From Cordia subcordata (Eukaryota; Streptophyta; Magnoliopsida; Boraginales; Cordiaceae), in the NCBI GenBank assembly GCA_028554755.1, contig JAPTOF010000012.1, forward strand, positions 6,477,501 through 6,541,500: a stretch of DNA of 64,000 nucleotides, written 5' to 3'. The notes below the pieces were generated by a model that was not told where the DNA came from, made no database searches, and worked only from the letters and a program-made list of their open reading frames with translations. Positions 46,982 to 58,569 of this stretch are shown here, one piece after another (positions within the stretch are counted from its first letter, which is position 1; every line of letters begins with the position of its first letter). Both the position numbers and the translations under genes were made by a program.

Positions 46982-49414
46982 TCATCCCGGCGTGTAATGA
47001 TCAGGGGCCTTCCCCTTGTTAGTGCAGTCAGGTAAATGACGTTTAACAGGGGATGGGACATTGCGCTTCCGAGATAAACGTGTTTGACGGAGCGGCGGCT
47101 CATGTGCCCGCTACTGTGTGGCGGGTGCCTGGGTCGCCTGTGGCTCGGAGTGCGGCGGCTAGTCCTGATGCTCAACGCCACTGGACACCAACTGACGGTG
47201 AACATAGTCATGTGATCCCATATATTGCTCGGTGACCCCCCTGATGACTCGCTCTGCGTCGCTCATCATCCTCCTCGTCATCATCCAGCTCCTCAACATA
47301 GGGCTGAGATGATCCACCAGTCTCGAACGTGCCCCGACCACCAGAACCGCTGGAGAAGTCAACAGGGAACAAACGCCACGCAGATCGCTGCAATAGGGGC
47401 CGTGTGGGTGGCCGAGATGACTGTGATGACCCACCCCGATGGCTATGCGTACGCTGCGTAGATGGAGAACGCTGCGCATGATGCTGTCCGAATTGCCCTA
47501 ATGGATATACCAGAGGCGCATCAGGCAACTCCCACACGACTTTCTGCTGTATGAGATGCTCGTGCTGCGTGTGTCGGAGTGCACTCACGCCATGCAACTG
47601 CATGAGCTGCAAGTGCCGCATGACATGCTCTATGTGTACACCGCCCCCAAGGTCTCCCTCCTGGTAACACTGCAGCAAATCACGAGAATGATGGACGATA
47701 TGCTGAACTACAGCAGCATGTAGTCAAACATAACATACTGGGGTTAATATAAACTAATAGTCAACAACTTTCATTGAGTAACATAAACATTGGGAACAAA
47801 GGCAGTTCACCAGTGACGTCTCGTCATATACGGATGCCACGTACCCATCTCGTCTATGACTAGTACCGGGATGACCGACTTGTAATATGGTCACCCACCG
47901 GTACCACTGCATGTAAAACCCGAGTACCGCTGCAGGCGGCATATCCTCCGCCTGTCCATATAAAACGCGTTGGGCCCAATTCCTCTACATATTCATAGCC
48001 TCGGTCAGTGCAGCTCTCTCAACCTTCTTCTTGCCGTCCCTATATTTCTCATGTGCAGGGGGATCAACAGAGACGGCCAACCTAAGTCCAAACTGCCGCA
48101 GGACACGATCCGGGCGGTGCCACTCAATAGTATTCCCACAGATTAGTGGTATCCGAGCACGCCAGACATCACTGTCGGCAACACAATAAGGTGGGAAGGT
48201 GGCCAGTATCGCCCTAAACGGCTGCCATATGAACTATAACCAAAACAAGCACTGGATAGTTAATTACGTGTTTAAGTGTACATGTAAAGTATTTTTAATA
48301 AGGCAGCTTAAGTGTACTATACCTCGTCAGGCTAGAGATGGTCTATGACATCCCGACACTCTACCTGACTTGACTTCCCGGATGCATCAGTCATTTCCTT
48401 CTTGACGTAAAACTGTGCACCCCATGGAACACCAGGGAGCTGAAACTCCGGCTCCAGCTGATGCTGTTGACTCTGAAGCCGCTCTCGTGTCGGATGCAGG
48501 AACTGAGGCCGAAAAGCCGTGAATCTATCCCATGCCAAAAACTGCAGGCATTGAACATTTGTTATGTTATAATAATGCTTGTAATAATAAGTTAACATTC
48601 GTAGAATATAAACATAACTACTACATAAGGCAAACCAATACCTGGACTAGTGTCACAGCTCCGCATACACCCTTACATTGGTGAAAGGAGGCTCGGTTAA
48701 GCTGCTGGTACAAATACGATAGTACAACCGTGCCCCAGTTGTACTGTCGGATGCGCTCAAAGTCGTCCAATAATAACAACCAAGCCAAATTACCATCATT
48801 CGTGCTCGTGTTCGCGAAAAGGTGACAGCAGATGATGAGAAATATCCACAGCCGTGCTCGCTGCCGCGTCTAGTACTGAGTGGGCTCATCCGGAGTGCCC
48901 TGCATAATAAACCTGTCCTGCAGCTGGACAAAATTCACCGAGTTCCCCACAATGTCGATATGGCCGGTACCGTCGTCCGCCACCGTATCCGCATCGATAC
49001 CCATCAACTCCTGCATCCTGACAACTCAGTTCTCCCTCGAGCGTAGGACCGTATCAATCACCGGGACAGGAGTACCGGTCACGGGAAGACCCCAATCCAC
49101 GGCCACATCCTGCAGAGTAATGGTAGTCTTGCCTACAGGTAAATGAAACGTGTGGGTCTCCGGCCGCCACCTCTCCATCATGGCAGTAATAAGTCCGCAG
49201 TTAAGCTGATGATATCGGGATTTATAACACCCGTAGAATCCGGTCTCTGCCAACTGCTGCTATACTAATGGGTGCTCCGGCGCATTAAACACGATCTATC
49301 CGACCTATAGCACCTAAACATACCCAGATCGTGTGGATCTTGTAAATACTGGACCCAGTGGTCCATATAGTGGCATAGTAAAGTGGCATCTACTGGTGCA
49401 GGACGAGCATCCAT
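46982..49414 (-). pseudogene. Plant mobile domain (PMD/MAIN-like) gene of the MULE, frameshifted
   Basis: The start MDARPAPVDATLLCHYMDHW is at 49414, the usual opening of MULE-borne PMD proteins. After a frame change come YHQLNCGLITAMMERWRPET, HTFHLPVGKTTITLQDVAVD and WGLPVTGTPVP, the PMD hallmark (49040-49210). Further blocks include AWDRFTAFRPQFLHP and LPGVPWGAQF (48400-48560), VLGFYMQWYRWVT (about 47900) and a Gln/Arg/Ser-rich tail with EELDDDEEDDERRR (47208-47678), ending KAPDHYTPG at 46982. At least four frame changes or stops occur; some may be introns. PMD proteins are found both on transposons and as host silencing factors (MAIL/MAIN). The gene is convergent with the transposase. Confidence 0.82.
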
Positions 49415-49429
49415 AATAACTCCTAAAAT

Positions 49430-50210
49430 AAAAAATAATAACAACGATTAACTAAATATTACTACTTCACTATATACATTAACTCTCTAATTTATCAAAT
49501 AAAAATAATTATAACACTAATATTATTAATAATAATAGTATCAATGATTGCATTAATAATAATAAAAAAACATTAATATTATTAATAATAGTATCAATGA
49601 TTGTAATAATAATAATAATAACACAAAGATAACATGTTTAATCATCCATCATCGTCATCATCATCATAATAATAAAATAAATACATGGATAAATATATCA
49701 ACAATAGTATTAATAAAATTGCTAATAATAATATCTAACATATTACATTAATCATCCATCATCGTCATCATCATCACAATGATAATAATACCAATAATAG
49801 TAATAATTACATTAATAATTATATCTAACATATAACATGGCTGTCATAAAAATAATGATATTGTAAATAATAATGATAATCTTAATGATAACATTTATTA
49901 CTAATAATATTCATATAGTAATAATAAGATTAATAATAATGATCATACTAATAATATTACTAATAATACTAATTACAACAATATTAATTCTATTTCTAAT
50001 AATCATACTATATTTTTAAGCAACAATTAACATTTCAATATAAATTAACAAAAAAACTAAAATTCTAATCTACAAATCTAACAACAATTAAAATTCAAAT
50101 TAACACAAACTAAATTTAATTATCAAAACAAAAGCTACACAATCTAAAAACATATTTCATAACTTAAAACGTTAAATACAACGGGAAAAAATAACATAAA
50201 AATAAAATAA
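49430..50210. repeat. AAT-rich low-complexity region
   Basis: Dense TAATAATAAT tracts. A CATCCATCATCGTCATCATC block occurs twice (about 49645 and 49753), and ATTAATATTATTAATAATAG recurs. It lies between the PMD gene start and the right terminal repeat. Confidence 0.8.
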
Positions 50211-50374
50211 CTTACAAGATCAAGGCAATATCCTCGCTAAAACGCTGAAAAACTAAAACTTTAGTGTGAGGAGTTGAGAGAAAACAAGAGAAAATCGCAA
50301 GTGGGGTTGGGGGAGAATGGGAAAAAAAAATGATCGGGCAACGAATATTTGGAACGCGGAAGCGTCGCGTTCCC

Positions 50375-50480
50375 GAAATGTGTGCCATGCGTTTCCGGAT
50401 TCAAAACAGGTTATTTTTCAAATCGATTTATAAACGTGGTTAGTTTTGCATAATATTTTTCTTTTGGGTTAAAAAAAAAC
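50375..50480 (-). repeat. MULE right terminal inverted repeat
   Basis: The reverse complement matches the left end (ATTATGCAAAACTAACCACG, GTTTATAAATCGATTTGAAA, AATAACCTGTTTTGAATCCG). It ends GGGTTAAAAAAAAAC before the 13-bp direct repeat. Confidence 0.85.
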
Positions 50481-50757
50481 TCGTTTTGTTTGGACACTAG
50501 TCATTGATGATTGTTAAATACCGACACAATATGGTTCATCGCTTTTAGATATTTCTTTTTTCTTTCTATTTTATTTTTCGGGTCAAAAAGTTAATTAGCT
50601 AATGGTGTCAAAATGGTACATCCCTCATCGTCCCGGGTCTTAGGACGATATGTTTCAAAAGTTTAAGTGTGTTAAATTCCAGTGTGTTTAATTTGTAAAT
50701 TTCAAGTTGCAAAAGAATTTCCTTTCAAACAAATATAATTGGGTAGGCATATAATTA

Positions 50758-50983
50758 GGGCCTATTTGGATTGATTTTTTTCAGAAAAAAATATTTTTTT
50801 CTCTTGAAAAATTTATATTAAATTTGCAATAACTATTTGATTTGGTTTCTAAAAAAGCTGAAACTCTGAAAAAAGCTCAAATATAGTTTTTTTTAGAAGC
50901 CAGAATTTCCATCTTATAAAAAAAATTGTTTTTTAAAAACGGTTAAAAAAAGGTCTTTGAAAAAAGTCAATCCAAACGGGCCC
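50758..50983. mobile_element. Tourist-like MITE, copy 3 (226 bp)
   Basis: The ends GGGCCTATTTGGATTGATTT and the reverse complement of AAGTCAATCCAAACGGGCCC are nearly perfect inverted repeats flanked by TTA (50755-50757 and 50984-50986). This is the best-preserved copy of the family also at 8711 and 17044. Confidence 0.9.
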
Positions 50984-50986
50984 TTA

Positions 50987-53900
50987 TTCCTTGAGCATCC
51001 CGCTAAAATTGGTTAGTTGTGTTTTGACTCTTATTTTGTTTAATGAAATTCCTCGACCAAGAAAAAGTACCCTATAGTGTATTGCGGTAATCATGACACT
51101 ACAAATTATAGTAATTGACACTTATTACACAATAATAAACGTTACTTTATAAAGTAATAAACACTATTTGACATAATAGTAAATAAAATGTAATAGCTAC
51201 TGTGATGACCCATCAGAACTCCTAGGAAACTTATGTTATTAGGGTCCCTTTTGATAATCTTATAAGTTAGATGGAAGCTAACACAAATACACGATTGTGC
51301 AATTTTGCAACTTGTAGCTTCAGAGTCTGGCAATTATTCTAGAGATTGGATTCGAACTTAGTTAATGGAATTTAAAAGGCTGAAACGATTAGAAGTGTAT
51401 ATTATATATTACTTTTTTATTCTTTTATTTCTTTGTAAAACATTTTGTAACAAAAAGAACCATGATGCAATAAAAAAAGTAATATAAAACATTAACGTTG
51501 CAGTTATCTAAGTTTTTGTTAATTCAAAATTGGTAGCTGTAGAGGATGATTTCTACAATCACGGACAAGATTGGTTAGGGTATTAATAACCTATAAAACT
51601 AGGAAGTGAGATAAGCGGCGGAAACCCTTGACATTGGTGTAGTGCCGGCCAAAGATACTTCGACGCTCAAGTTATGTCAAGCTGTTGAGGAACGAGAATT
51701 GGAAACAGCCACAAGGCAGGTTCAGAGCAAACCGTATCGGCAATTAAGGTAAGTTCCCGTGTATGGGCTCTACCCTCTCTCTCTGGTGAACCTTGCCTTT
51801 ATAACCCCTAGGATGGAAGAGTTCTTTATCCTTTCAGGTTCCTGGGCGTATTTTAGTCAACTTCCACTAGTTGTTGTGCTCAGCTTTATTGCATTCAGAT
51901 TATGCACATCTCTCCTTATGCGTATCCGAGGGAGAGATCAAGTTGATCCCTAGTTATAGTTATATGCTGATATTCTAGAAACATATGGAGCGATCAACAT
52001 CTATCAAGACCTTAGGCCTTGAGCCTGGACTCCTTAATATACGGCCCACTAAATTATGCCTTAGCTCGAACATGCTATAGACCTTTTTAGGTCCGACAAT
52101 TTTTGGCCTAAACAATTGTCCCTCCACTCTCTAAGTCTAAGCCTTTCGAATTGGAGAGTAGTGTTTACATACGAGACTCTTTGATGCTAAAGTGATAAAG
52201 ACTAGCTCCTCATGTAACGTCACAAGCGTGCAGCGCAACCCATGTAATTTGGTGACACGTTGTCCTACCAATGTTGCCTGTCACTGCGTGCAGGGACTCC
52301 TTTCACAATAGACGCGACATGCTAAGCATAGGCCCCCACTTCTTTGTACCTCTGGCATGCCCACGTGCTATGCTTCGACGTCACTAGGCGCAGATCCCTG
52401 ACAAGTAACCTTAGCGAAGGCAACCCAGAACACAAACCTTTTATGCTAGCAATTGATACTCTGAGATCTTGCAAGATACTTGGCATGCCCCAAATAAGAC
52501 AGGCGTGCCCTCTGGCTTATACTGCTAAGCACAGACTTGTCAACAGCGTAACTACAAGACTGCAGCAATCATTTATGTTAGCGAGCAGCTTGCAAACTAT
52601 GCGTCTTTTCACGCCCGCACTGTGAGGAGCCATCTGTACATTAGAGCTTGTAGAAGGACCCTAGCCATTAGTTGTCAACCCCGAAGACTTCCTTTCCCCC
52701 AAGTTAATACAAGCTCCAGGTGTCAAAGCACAAAGAAGGTTACTAGCAAGCGTGACAGGCAAAGACAACGGTTAGGCATAGCGGGTAAGGGTAGCATACA
52801 CCACCTGTTTGACAAAAGTCCCCAAACACCCCCTTTGTAGTCTTACATACTCTTTCATGCGTGCAAAATGTTTGCTAGAATATCCCACACGCACGCAGCT
52901 TGTTTGTGCGTTAAGCAAGTAGTCCCCCTTTGTTAGCCTTGATCACTACACTAACCCGTTGTCCCCCAACTATCGCTCTGCTCCAACCTCCAGAAATGCA
53001 GCGCCTTTAAGGGCGCAAAGAAGACAAGCCGGCTGCGAGGAACTCACGGGGTAAAACGAGTGAGGAGGATGGGCACCGCGTGTTTGACAGAAGCCCAAAG
53101 CACAAGAAGCACGGCTAATCAATGCCATTAGGCGCTTGAGCTCGACAAAGACAAACAAGTTAATCCTCTTCTCAAATGATGATGAATCACATGCGTATTT
53201 TTTGTTAATCTAACATCAAACTAGCATCTCAACTACGTCAAACTTGGAGATGCATACGCCTTTGCATAACGCATTTTTTCCTTGCCAAAATCCTAAATAA
53301 AGTCATTGTCTTACGGTAGGAACTTCGTGCATTAGAGATCCCAAGTTACATTTTCCCGACAAAGGTAACACTTCACCCTCCTATCATCATGGTTACTTCT
53401 TCTTTCTTTTATTCTCTTTTTTCCTTTTCGCCTTGTTTACATCTTCGTTGAAAATGTCATGTGTGCAGGAGCAGTAGCCACCAAAGCTTCAGAATGAATG
53501 CGAAAGGATGCTGTGCCAGCCAACTATTCGACGAATTGCCCAAGCGAACAGGACTCAACAGCCTAAAGCGAAGCAAGTTTCTGCCTTCGCCACTCTATAG
53601 GGACTAAATGCTATCAACTCGACAAGTCTCGTATGCATAAAATGCCTAATAACATCTTGAAAGAGCCCTGGTAAGCTTCCCAATTATGGCTAGTATCCAG
53701 TGGTATTGCGACAATACAAGTTATGTAGGTATTCATTGACTTTCCCCTGCCTAAATTGCATTCATCAGAGAAGGACACTAGCCTTGAACTTTAACTATTG
53801 TACACCCGTTACAAAGAGCAAGCATGTAAGCTCTCTTACACATTTGACTGGCAATTTGGACCTTAGAAGGGACGCGCCTAGAAATGACATGAGTAAGCAG

Positions 53901-54063
53901 CTTTTTTTTCTATATATATTTCTCATGTACTTGCCAAGTTGCTTCTCCTTACATTAGGATATAACATTCGGGGCGTTCCTTATGACGTAGGTTTGACAAT
54001 TCGACTTGTTCTTTCGCACCACCCACCCGAGGAGAGTCTCTAGCCACTCTTTCATTTGTTCCG
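50987..54063. other. Unclassified, possibly decayed retroelement leader
   Basis: From about 51540 the sequence becomes less AT-rich. Phrases such as GACCTTTTTAGGTCC and CTTAGGCCTTGAGCCTGGAC, and a TCCC-rich stretch, are reminiscent of LTR or leader regions. There are many 60-90-codon ORFs and no domain. I cannot define LTRs. It may belong with the gag-like fragment at 54064. Confidence 0.35.
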
Positions 54064-54688
54064 ATGCCGCACTATAAACAAGTCGAGCTAGCTGAGAATA
54101 ACTCTATGTTATGTATCCCACCTCGCTTTGGCATGCAACATCGAGATCCCACCAGAGAATTCTTTGTAGAGGGAATCAGATATACCACTACGGAGGAGGA
54201 ATTTAAGTATTACAGTGAGTCAAGTCAACTAAGTGAAGACGTTGTAGTAGTTCAACCAAGGCCCGAAGATTGGTCAAGTTGCTCCCTCGAGGAGGAGATA
54301 ACCATGTTTCAAGATGTTCTTGATTTAGGGATCCGAATCCCACTATACCCCCCATCTGTATGCAATATTCAATTTTTACGAGATCAATCCTGGCCAACTG
54401 CATCCACACAGGTGGAAGACTATATTAGCATCACTCATCCTTTTACAGCAAAAGGGAATTCACTTCTCCGTGCCAATTTTCAAGAAATTATTCTCTATCA
54501 TTCAATCTGCTAAGAAACTAGGTTGGTTTGTCCTTTCTGCTCGTGTATCTTATTGTCTCTTTAGCTCCATCTGGGCCAACGATGATGATTTATGGCTGGG
54601 GAAGTACTTTTTTTCGCTCGGATACATGGTGTTTAGGATGTCCCATAGATGTGGGCCACAACTGCAAAGAATGAACTTTCAAAACTAA
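54064..54688 (+). pseudogene. Gag-like/'plant transposon protein' fragment
   Basis: The 149-codon ORF (54064-54513) contains EEEITMFQDVLDLGIRIPLY and PPSVCNIQFLRDQSWPTAST, matching in pattern the 'G-hxhPLxPfxxxhLxxhxhxPxQLxPNxW' block of gag-like proteins in plant LTR elements. A frame change leads to KLGWFVLSARVSYCLFSSIW and DDLWLGKYFFS, resembling the following GWYxFxxR...WKxxFFFV block. No downstream protease or pol is present. The assignment is by pattern memory only. Confidence 0.4.
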
Positions 54689-54895
54689 GCAAAAACACCC
54701 GCTGAGCTCTCTTTGCCTTGGCTAAGGAATCCAGAAATCAATCATACCACACAAAAGATTTGATTACATGCGACAACCTCGTTGTGAGGGTCTTTGCTAT
54801 CCTATTAGAGCCAAGCATATGTCCCCTTGCCACGACTAGCCCTTGGGTAGCACTTTAAACTCGCTGGAAAAGAGACATTAGTCAATCTTCCACCG

Positions 54896-55094
54896 CAACA
54901 ATTGCTCCCTCCCCCACCGGATCAACCCCTTCCTCTAGCTGGAGAAGCTCAGATGAGAAAGAGAGCGACCGTGGAAGTGACGAGGGCAACGAAGGCAATT
55001 CTAGCTATGAAGAAAATAAGGGTGCAAAAGATTCCTCAGATAATGAGCCTCCCGAACTCTCACTCGACTTAGAAGAAGGGCCTTTCCTCTTCTG
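54896..55094 (+). pseudogene. Acidic Ser/Glu-rich coding remnant
   Basis: An open stretch reading SSWRSSDEKESDRGSDEGNE, EENKGAKDSSDNEPPELSLD, then EEGPFLF and a stop. It may be the acidic tail of the preceding gag-like fragment; function unknown. Confidence 0.3.
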
Positions 55095-55232
55095 ATGGCT
55101 CAGGTATGGAGACACTTATCCTCCAACCCCCTCCCTTTTTTTTAAAAGAAAGATTGCTGATCTATAAACTCATTCCCGTTGCTTCTTAGTTTGATCTTGT
55201 AAATGCAGACGTGAAGGAAAGGCAAAGGGCTG

Positions 55233-56064
55233 TGTTGACAGAATACTCATTATTGATTTTGATGATGAAAATTTTGATATGCATTATTGATAAATATTAT
55301 CATTTTACTAAAAGCATATTGTGAGTGTCAAATATAAATTGTAAAGATAGATGGTTGGAAGATAGAAGAAAAATGAGCCATGAAGAACATTATTTATCAA
55401 AGAGCTCAAAATTTGAAGAAGAAGATGATGAGAAGCCATAAGGTAGAGAAAAGGCGTCATAAGGGATACCAGATACATTGTTCCTTTGTGAAATGCCTTA
55501 AAATTGCCAGTGATAGCTTAAACTTCTTTTTTTCATGATACAAACAATTTAAACCTCATGAACATTATTTTTCATAAAACGCAAAAATAATTTTGAATGT
55601 ATACACAGCATAAACATGTGTTTTGAAATGTTTCTAAGCTTTGAAAATTGTCTACAAAGTGCTTTGAGTTGATTTGGTGTTATGAAAGTTTGTTAAAATT
55701 GGTTTAAAATGTGTTTTAGGCTCGTTTGGCTTTGCTTTAGCTTTTCTGGAGTGGCCGAATCCCCTAGTCGGTAGACTGACTAATTAAAGAGGTCGTCTGA
55801 CCAAAACAGAAAAGAAAAGGAAAAGCCAACTAGTCTACCGGCAAGGCGTTCGGCCTAGTCAGTGAAGCAAAAGGGCAAGCCGGTCGACCGATGGAGGGGG
55901 TTCTGCATTAAATGTACTAGCCGTTTTATTACCGTTCAACGCCGAATTTACTCATTTCGTCATCTACCAAGCCCTAAGATGAAAATCCTCTTTAAATACT
56001 TATTCAAAATCATCAATCTAAGCTTGCAAAATATGAAATTATCATTCAATTACTAAAATCTTTA
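55233..56064 (+). repeat. Copia 3 5' LTR, 3'-truncated
   Basis: It aligns with 63009-63850 until TTACTAAAATCTTT, then jumps into gag coding sequence. The last 100+ bp of the LTR, the primer-binding site and the gag start are missing. It contains GTCGACCGATGG-type promoter sequence near 55880. Confidence 0.85.
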
Positions 56065-56130
56065 CACTATTTGTTAAATCAAAAGGCTTTACACTATTTG
56101 TTAAATCAAAAGGCTTTACACTATTTGTTC
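56060..56130 (+). repeat. 27-bp tandem triplication at the LTR/gag junction
   Basis: CTTTACACTATTTGTTAAAT plus CAAAAGG occurs at 56060-56086 and 56087-56113, with a third start at 56114. It encodes LHYLLNQKA repeats continuous with gag. It sits exactly where the 5' LTR similarity ends. Confidence 0.9.
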
Positions 56131-57530
56131 AATGCCATGAATGCAACCGAGTTTGCAAAAGTAATGGGGTGTACTTCGGGTAAGGAACTTTGGGACCAAT
56201 TAGAAGTGACCTATGAAGGTACTAGCCAAGTAAAAGAATCTAGAATTATTATGCTTGTACATTGATATGAATTATTTAAAATGTTTCCTAATGAAAGTGT
56301 TAAGCAAATGTTCTCTAGATTTGTCGAGATTACTAATGGATTGAAGGCACTTGGAAAAGACTATTCAAATGTAAAGAAAGTGAGGAAGGTGTTAAGGAGT
56401 TTTCCATCATTATGGCAACCAAAAGTAATGGCCACCAAGAAAGCCAAGGATCTAAACACATTAGTGCTCAACGAGCTTATTTGGTCACTTATGACTCATG
56501 AGCTTGAGCTAAAAGACCATGAAGAGGAAGGAAAATGAACAAATCCATTGCACTTGTTGCATCAAAATACACATAAAGCGAAGATGAAGATGATGATGAG
56601 GACCTAGAGGATGAGGAGATTGCATTTCTTGCCCAAAATTTCAAAAAATTCATGAAATTTAGAAAAATGAAGAAAGGAGCATCTTCCAACAATATCAATT
56701 GGAAGAAGAAAGGAAAAGAAATTAAAGATTTAACAGGCCAAAGGAAACAAGAAATGACCAATTGAAGTGCTTTAATTGCAACAAGCTGAGGCACATAAAA
56801 GCAAATTGCCCAAAACTAGCAAAGAAAAAGGAAGGCAAAGTACTCAAGGCCATTTTGGACATCTCCGAAAGTGAAGAGGACATGGAAGAGCAATATGAGG
56901 TAGCCAACTTTTGCCTTATGACCAATAAGGATGAGATACAATTTTCACCTTCTTCATCTATTTATTATTCTAGTGAAGAAGAGAAAGTGAAATATAGTTT
57001 TGATGAACTAAAAGATATATTTGCTAAATTACATGATGATTTCTCTTTAGCCTTAGCAAAAAATAAGCAAATGTATAGAAAATTAAAACTTGCATTTGAT
57101 GAAAAAGAAATTTTGGAAAAAATACTTCTCTCATTGAGAAAATTGGAATTTTGGGAAAAAGAAAAAGACTCATATGCCAAAGATTTTGTAAAATTTGAAA
57201 AAGAAGTTAAAGAATTGAAAAAGAAGAATGTGGATTTAAGTGGCATTATTCAAAAATTTACAAATGGCAAGGAGAACTTTGAAAAAGTCCTTGGATCTCA
57301 AAAAATGACTTTTGACAAAAGTGGAATTGGCTATAGACCAAGCAATAACAAAAAATTATTTCAAAACCTATTTTATCAAAGCTTCAAATTCTACCTCTAC
57401 CTTCTCCACCTTACCAAAGTCAAATATTACTTGCATATATTGTGAAAAGAAAGGACATGTATCAACTCATTGTTATTATAGAAAAAGTCAAGGACCCAAG
57501 GTGGTGGGGCCCAAAATAAAGAATTGTATT
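56071..57530 (+). pseudogene. Copia 3 gag, broken
   Basis: NAMNATEFAKVMGCTSGKEL and WDQLEVTYEGTSQVKESRI belong to the UBN2/gag-polypeptide domain, followed by TGA (56263), then MFSRFVEITNGLKALGKDYS and KVLRSFPSLWQPKV. After further stops, CFNCNKLRHIKANCP (56765-56810) is a CCHC knuckle (the Gly before His is Arg). A long Lys/Glu coiled coil (to about 57290) follows, then a second knuckle CIYCEKKGHVSTHC at about 57430-57471. Gag packages the RNA. The N-terminal part is deleted. Confidence 0.82.
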
Positions 57531-57587
57531 TGAATTTCATGTGTGTAGATATGTAATGGGAGCAAAACTAGCAAGATAAAATAGATC

Positions 57588-58080
57588 TTGGATAGTGATT
57601 GTTCCAAACACATGACAGGGAACTTATCACTCTTCTATAAATTAAAGAAAACAAAAGGAGGAGATATTACCTTTGGTGACAATAGCAAAGGAAAAATAAT
57701 TGAAAAAGGTAGCATTGGTAATGAAAATTTTCTTGCTATACACAATGTCTTACTTGTAGAGGGTCTTAAATTCAATCTACTTAGTATAAATCAATTGTGT
57801 GATAAAGGTCATAAAGCAGTATTTCAATCCTCTAGTTGCATTGTACATGAATGTAGTAATGATAATATGGTATTTGTAGCTAAGAGAAATGAAAATGTCT
57901 ACACCGTTGAAATTGATCGACTTGTATGTCAACATGTTAAATGTTTATCAGTTGTGCATGATAATGCTTAGTTGTGGCATAGAAGATTAGGACATACTAG
58001 AATGAGTTTATTAAATGATTTATCAAAACATGATCTAGTGAGAGACTTACCAAAACTAAAATTTGAAAAGGACAAAATTT
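57588..58080 (+). pseudogene. Copia 3 protease and GAG-pre-integrase, broken
   Basis: LDSDCSKHMTGN (usually D-S-G-C-S-x-H-M-T-G; here Gly to Asp) marks the aspartic protease. GDITFGDNSKGKIIEKGSIG and NVLLVEGLKFNLLSINQLCD follow. TAG at 57969 precedes LWHRRLGHTRMSLLND, the HHCC zinc motif. CVLVN then leads to a stop. Confidence 0.85.
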
Positions 58081-58560
58081 GTGTGCTTGTCAATTAGGGA
58101 AACAACACAAAACATCTTTCAAGCCCCTCAACAAAGTTTCAACTAATAGAGCATTGCAATTATTACATATGAATTTGTTTGGACCAATTGATGTGACAAG
58201 CCTAGGAGGATTTAGATATACTTTTGTTGTTGTAGATGACTACACTAAGTTTACTTGGGTCATGTTTCTTGCACACAAAAATGATGCCTTCAATGAATCT
58301 GCAAAATTGTGTAGAAAAGTGTAAAATGAGAAAGACTATTGTATAACTTGCATTTGTAGTGATAATGGTACGAAATATGTGAACACTCTTTTTATGCATT
58401 TTTGTGATAAGTATGGCATAGAACACAACTTTTCGACCCCTCGGACTCCTCAACAAAATGGGGTAGTAGAGAGGAAGAATCGTACACGACAAGAAATGGC
58501 AAGACCGTGTTAAAAGAACACAAATTACCAATATATTTTTGGAGTGAAGTCGTAAACACC
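58079..58560 (+). pseudogene. Copia 3 integrase, broken
   Basis: ALQLLHMNLFGPIDVTSLGG and FVVVDDYTKFTWVMFLAHKN (first Asp), CSDNGTKYVNTLF (second Asp) and GIEHNFSTPRTPQQNGVVER (catalytic Glu in VVERKNR) are all readable. TAA stops occur at 58322 and near 58512. The core motifs are better kept than in copia 1 and 2. Confidence 0.85.
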
Positions 58561-58569
58561 ATATGTTAG

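Larger units (their letters stand above)
45241..50480. mobile_element. Mutator-like element with opposing PMD gene, 5.24 kb
   Basis: The terminal inverted repeats match over about 100 bp: the left ATTATGCAAAACTAACCCCG and GTTTATAAATCGTTTTGAAA correspond to the reverse complement of the right end (TTTGCATAAT, ACGTGGTTAGTTTTGC). Identical 13-mers TCGTTTTGTTTGG lie directly outside (45228-45240 and 50481-50493). Mutator elements usually give 9-11 bp, so the true duplication is probably contained within this. Inside are a plus-strand transposase gene lacking its catalytic core and a minus-strand plant-mobile-domain gene. Both carry stops or frameshifts. Confidence 0.87.

Noticed and set aside
49430..50210. 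Possible CRISPR-like or structured array in AAT-rich region
   Set aside because: Repeats are simple trinucleotide tracts without spacers; the genome is a plant.
52344..52840. Consecutive ORFs of 72-93 codons in 52.3-52.8 kb
   Set aside because: Less AT-rich sequence gives longer chance ORFs; no motif or domain recognised.
58202..58531. 109-codon minus-strand ORF
   Set aside because: Antisense shadow of the copia 3 integrase.
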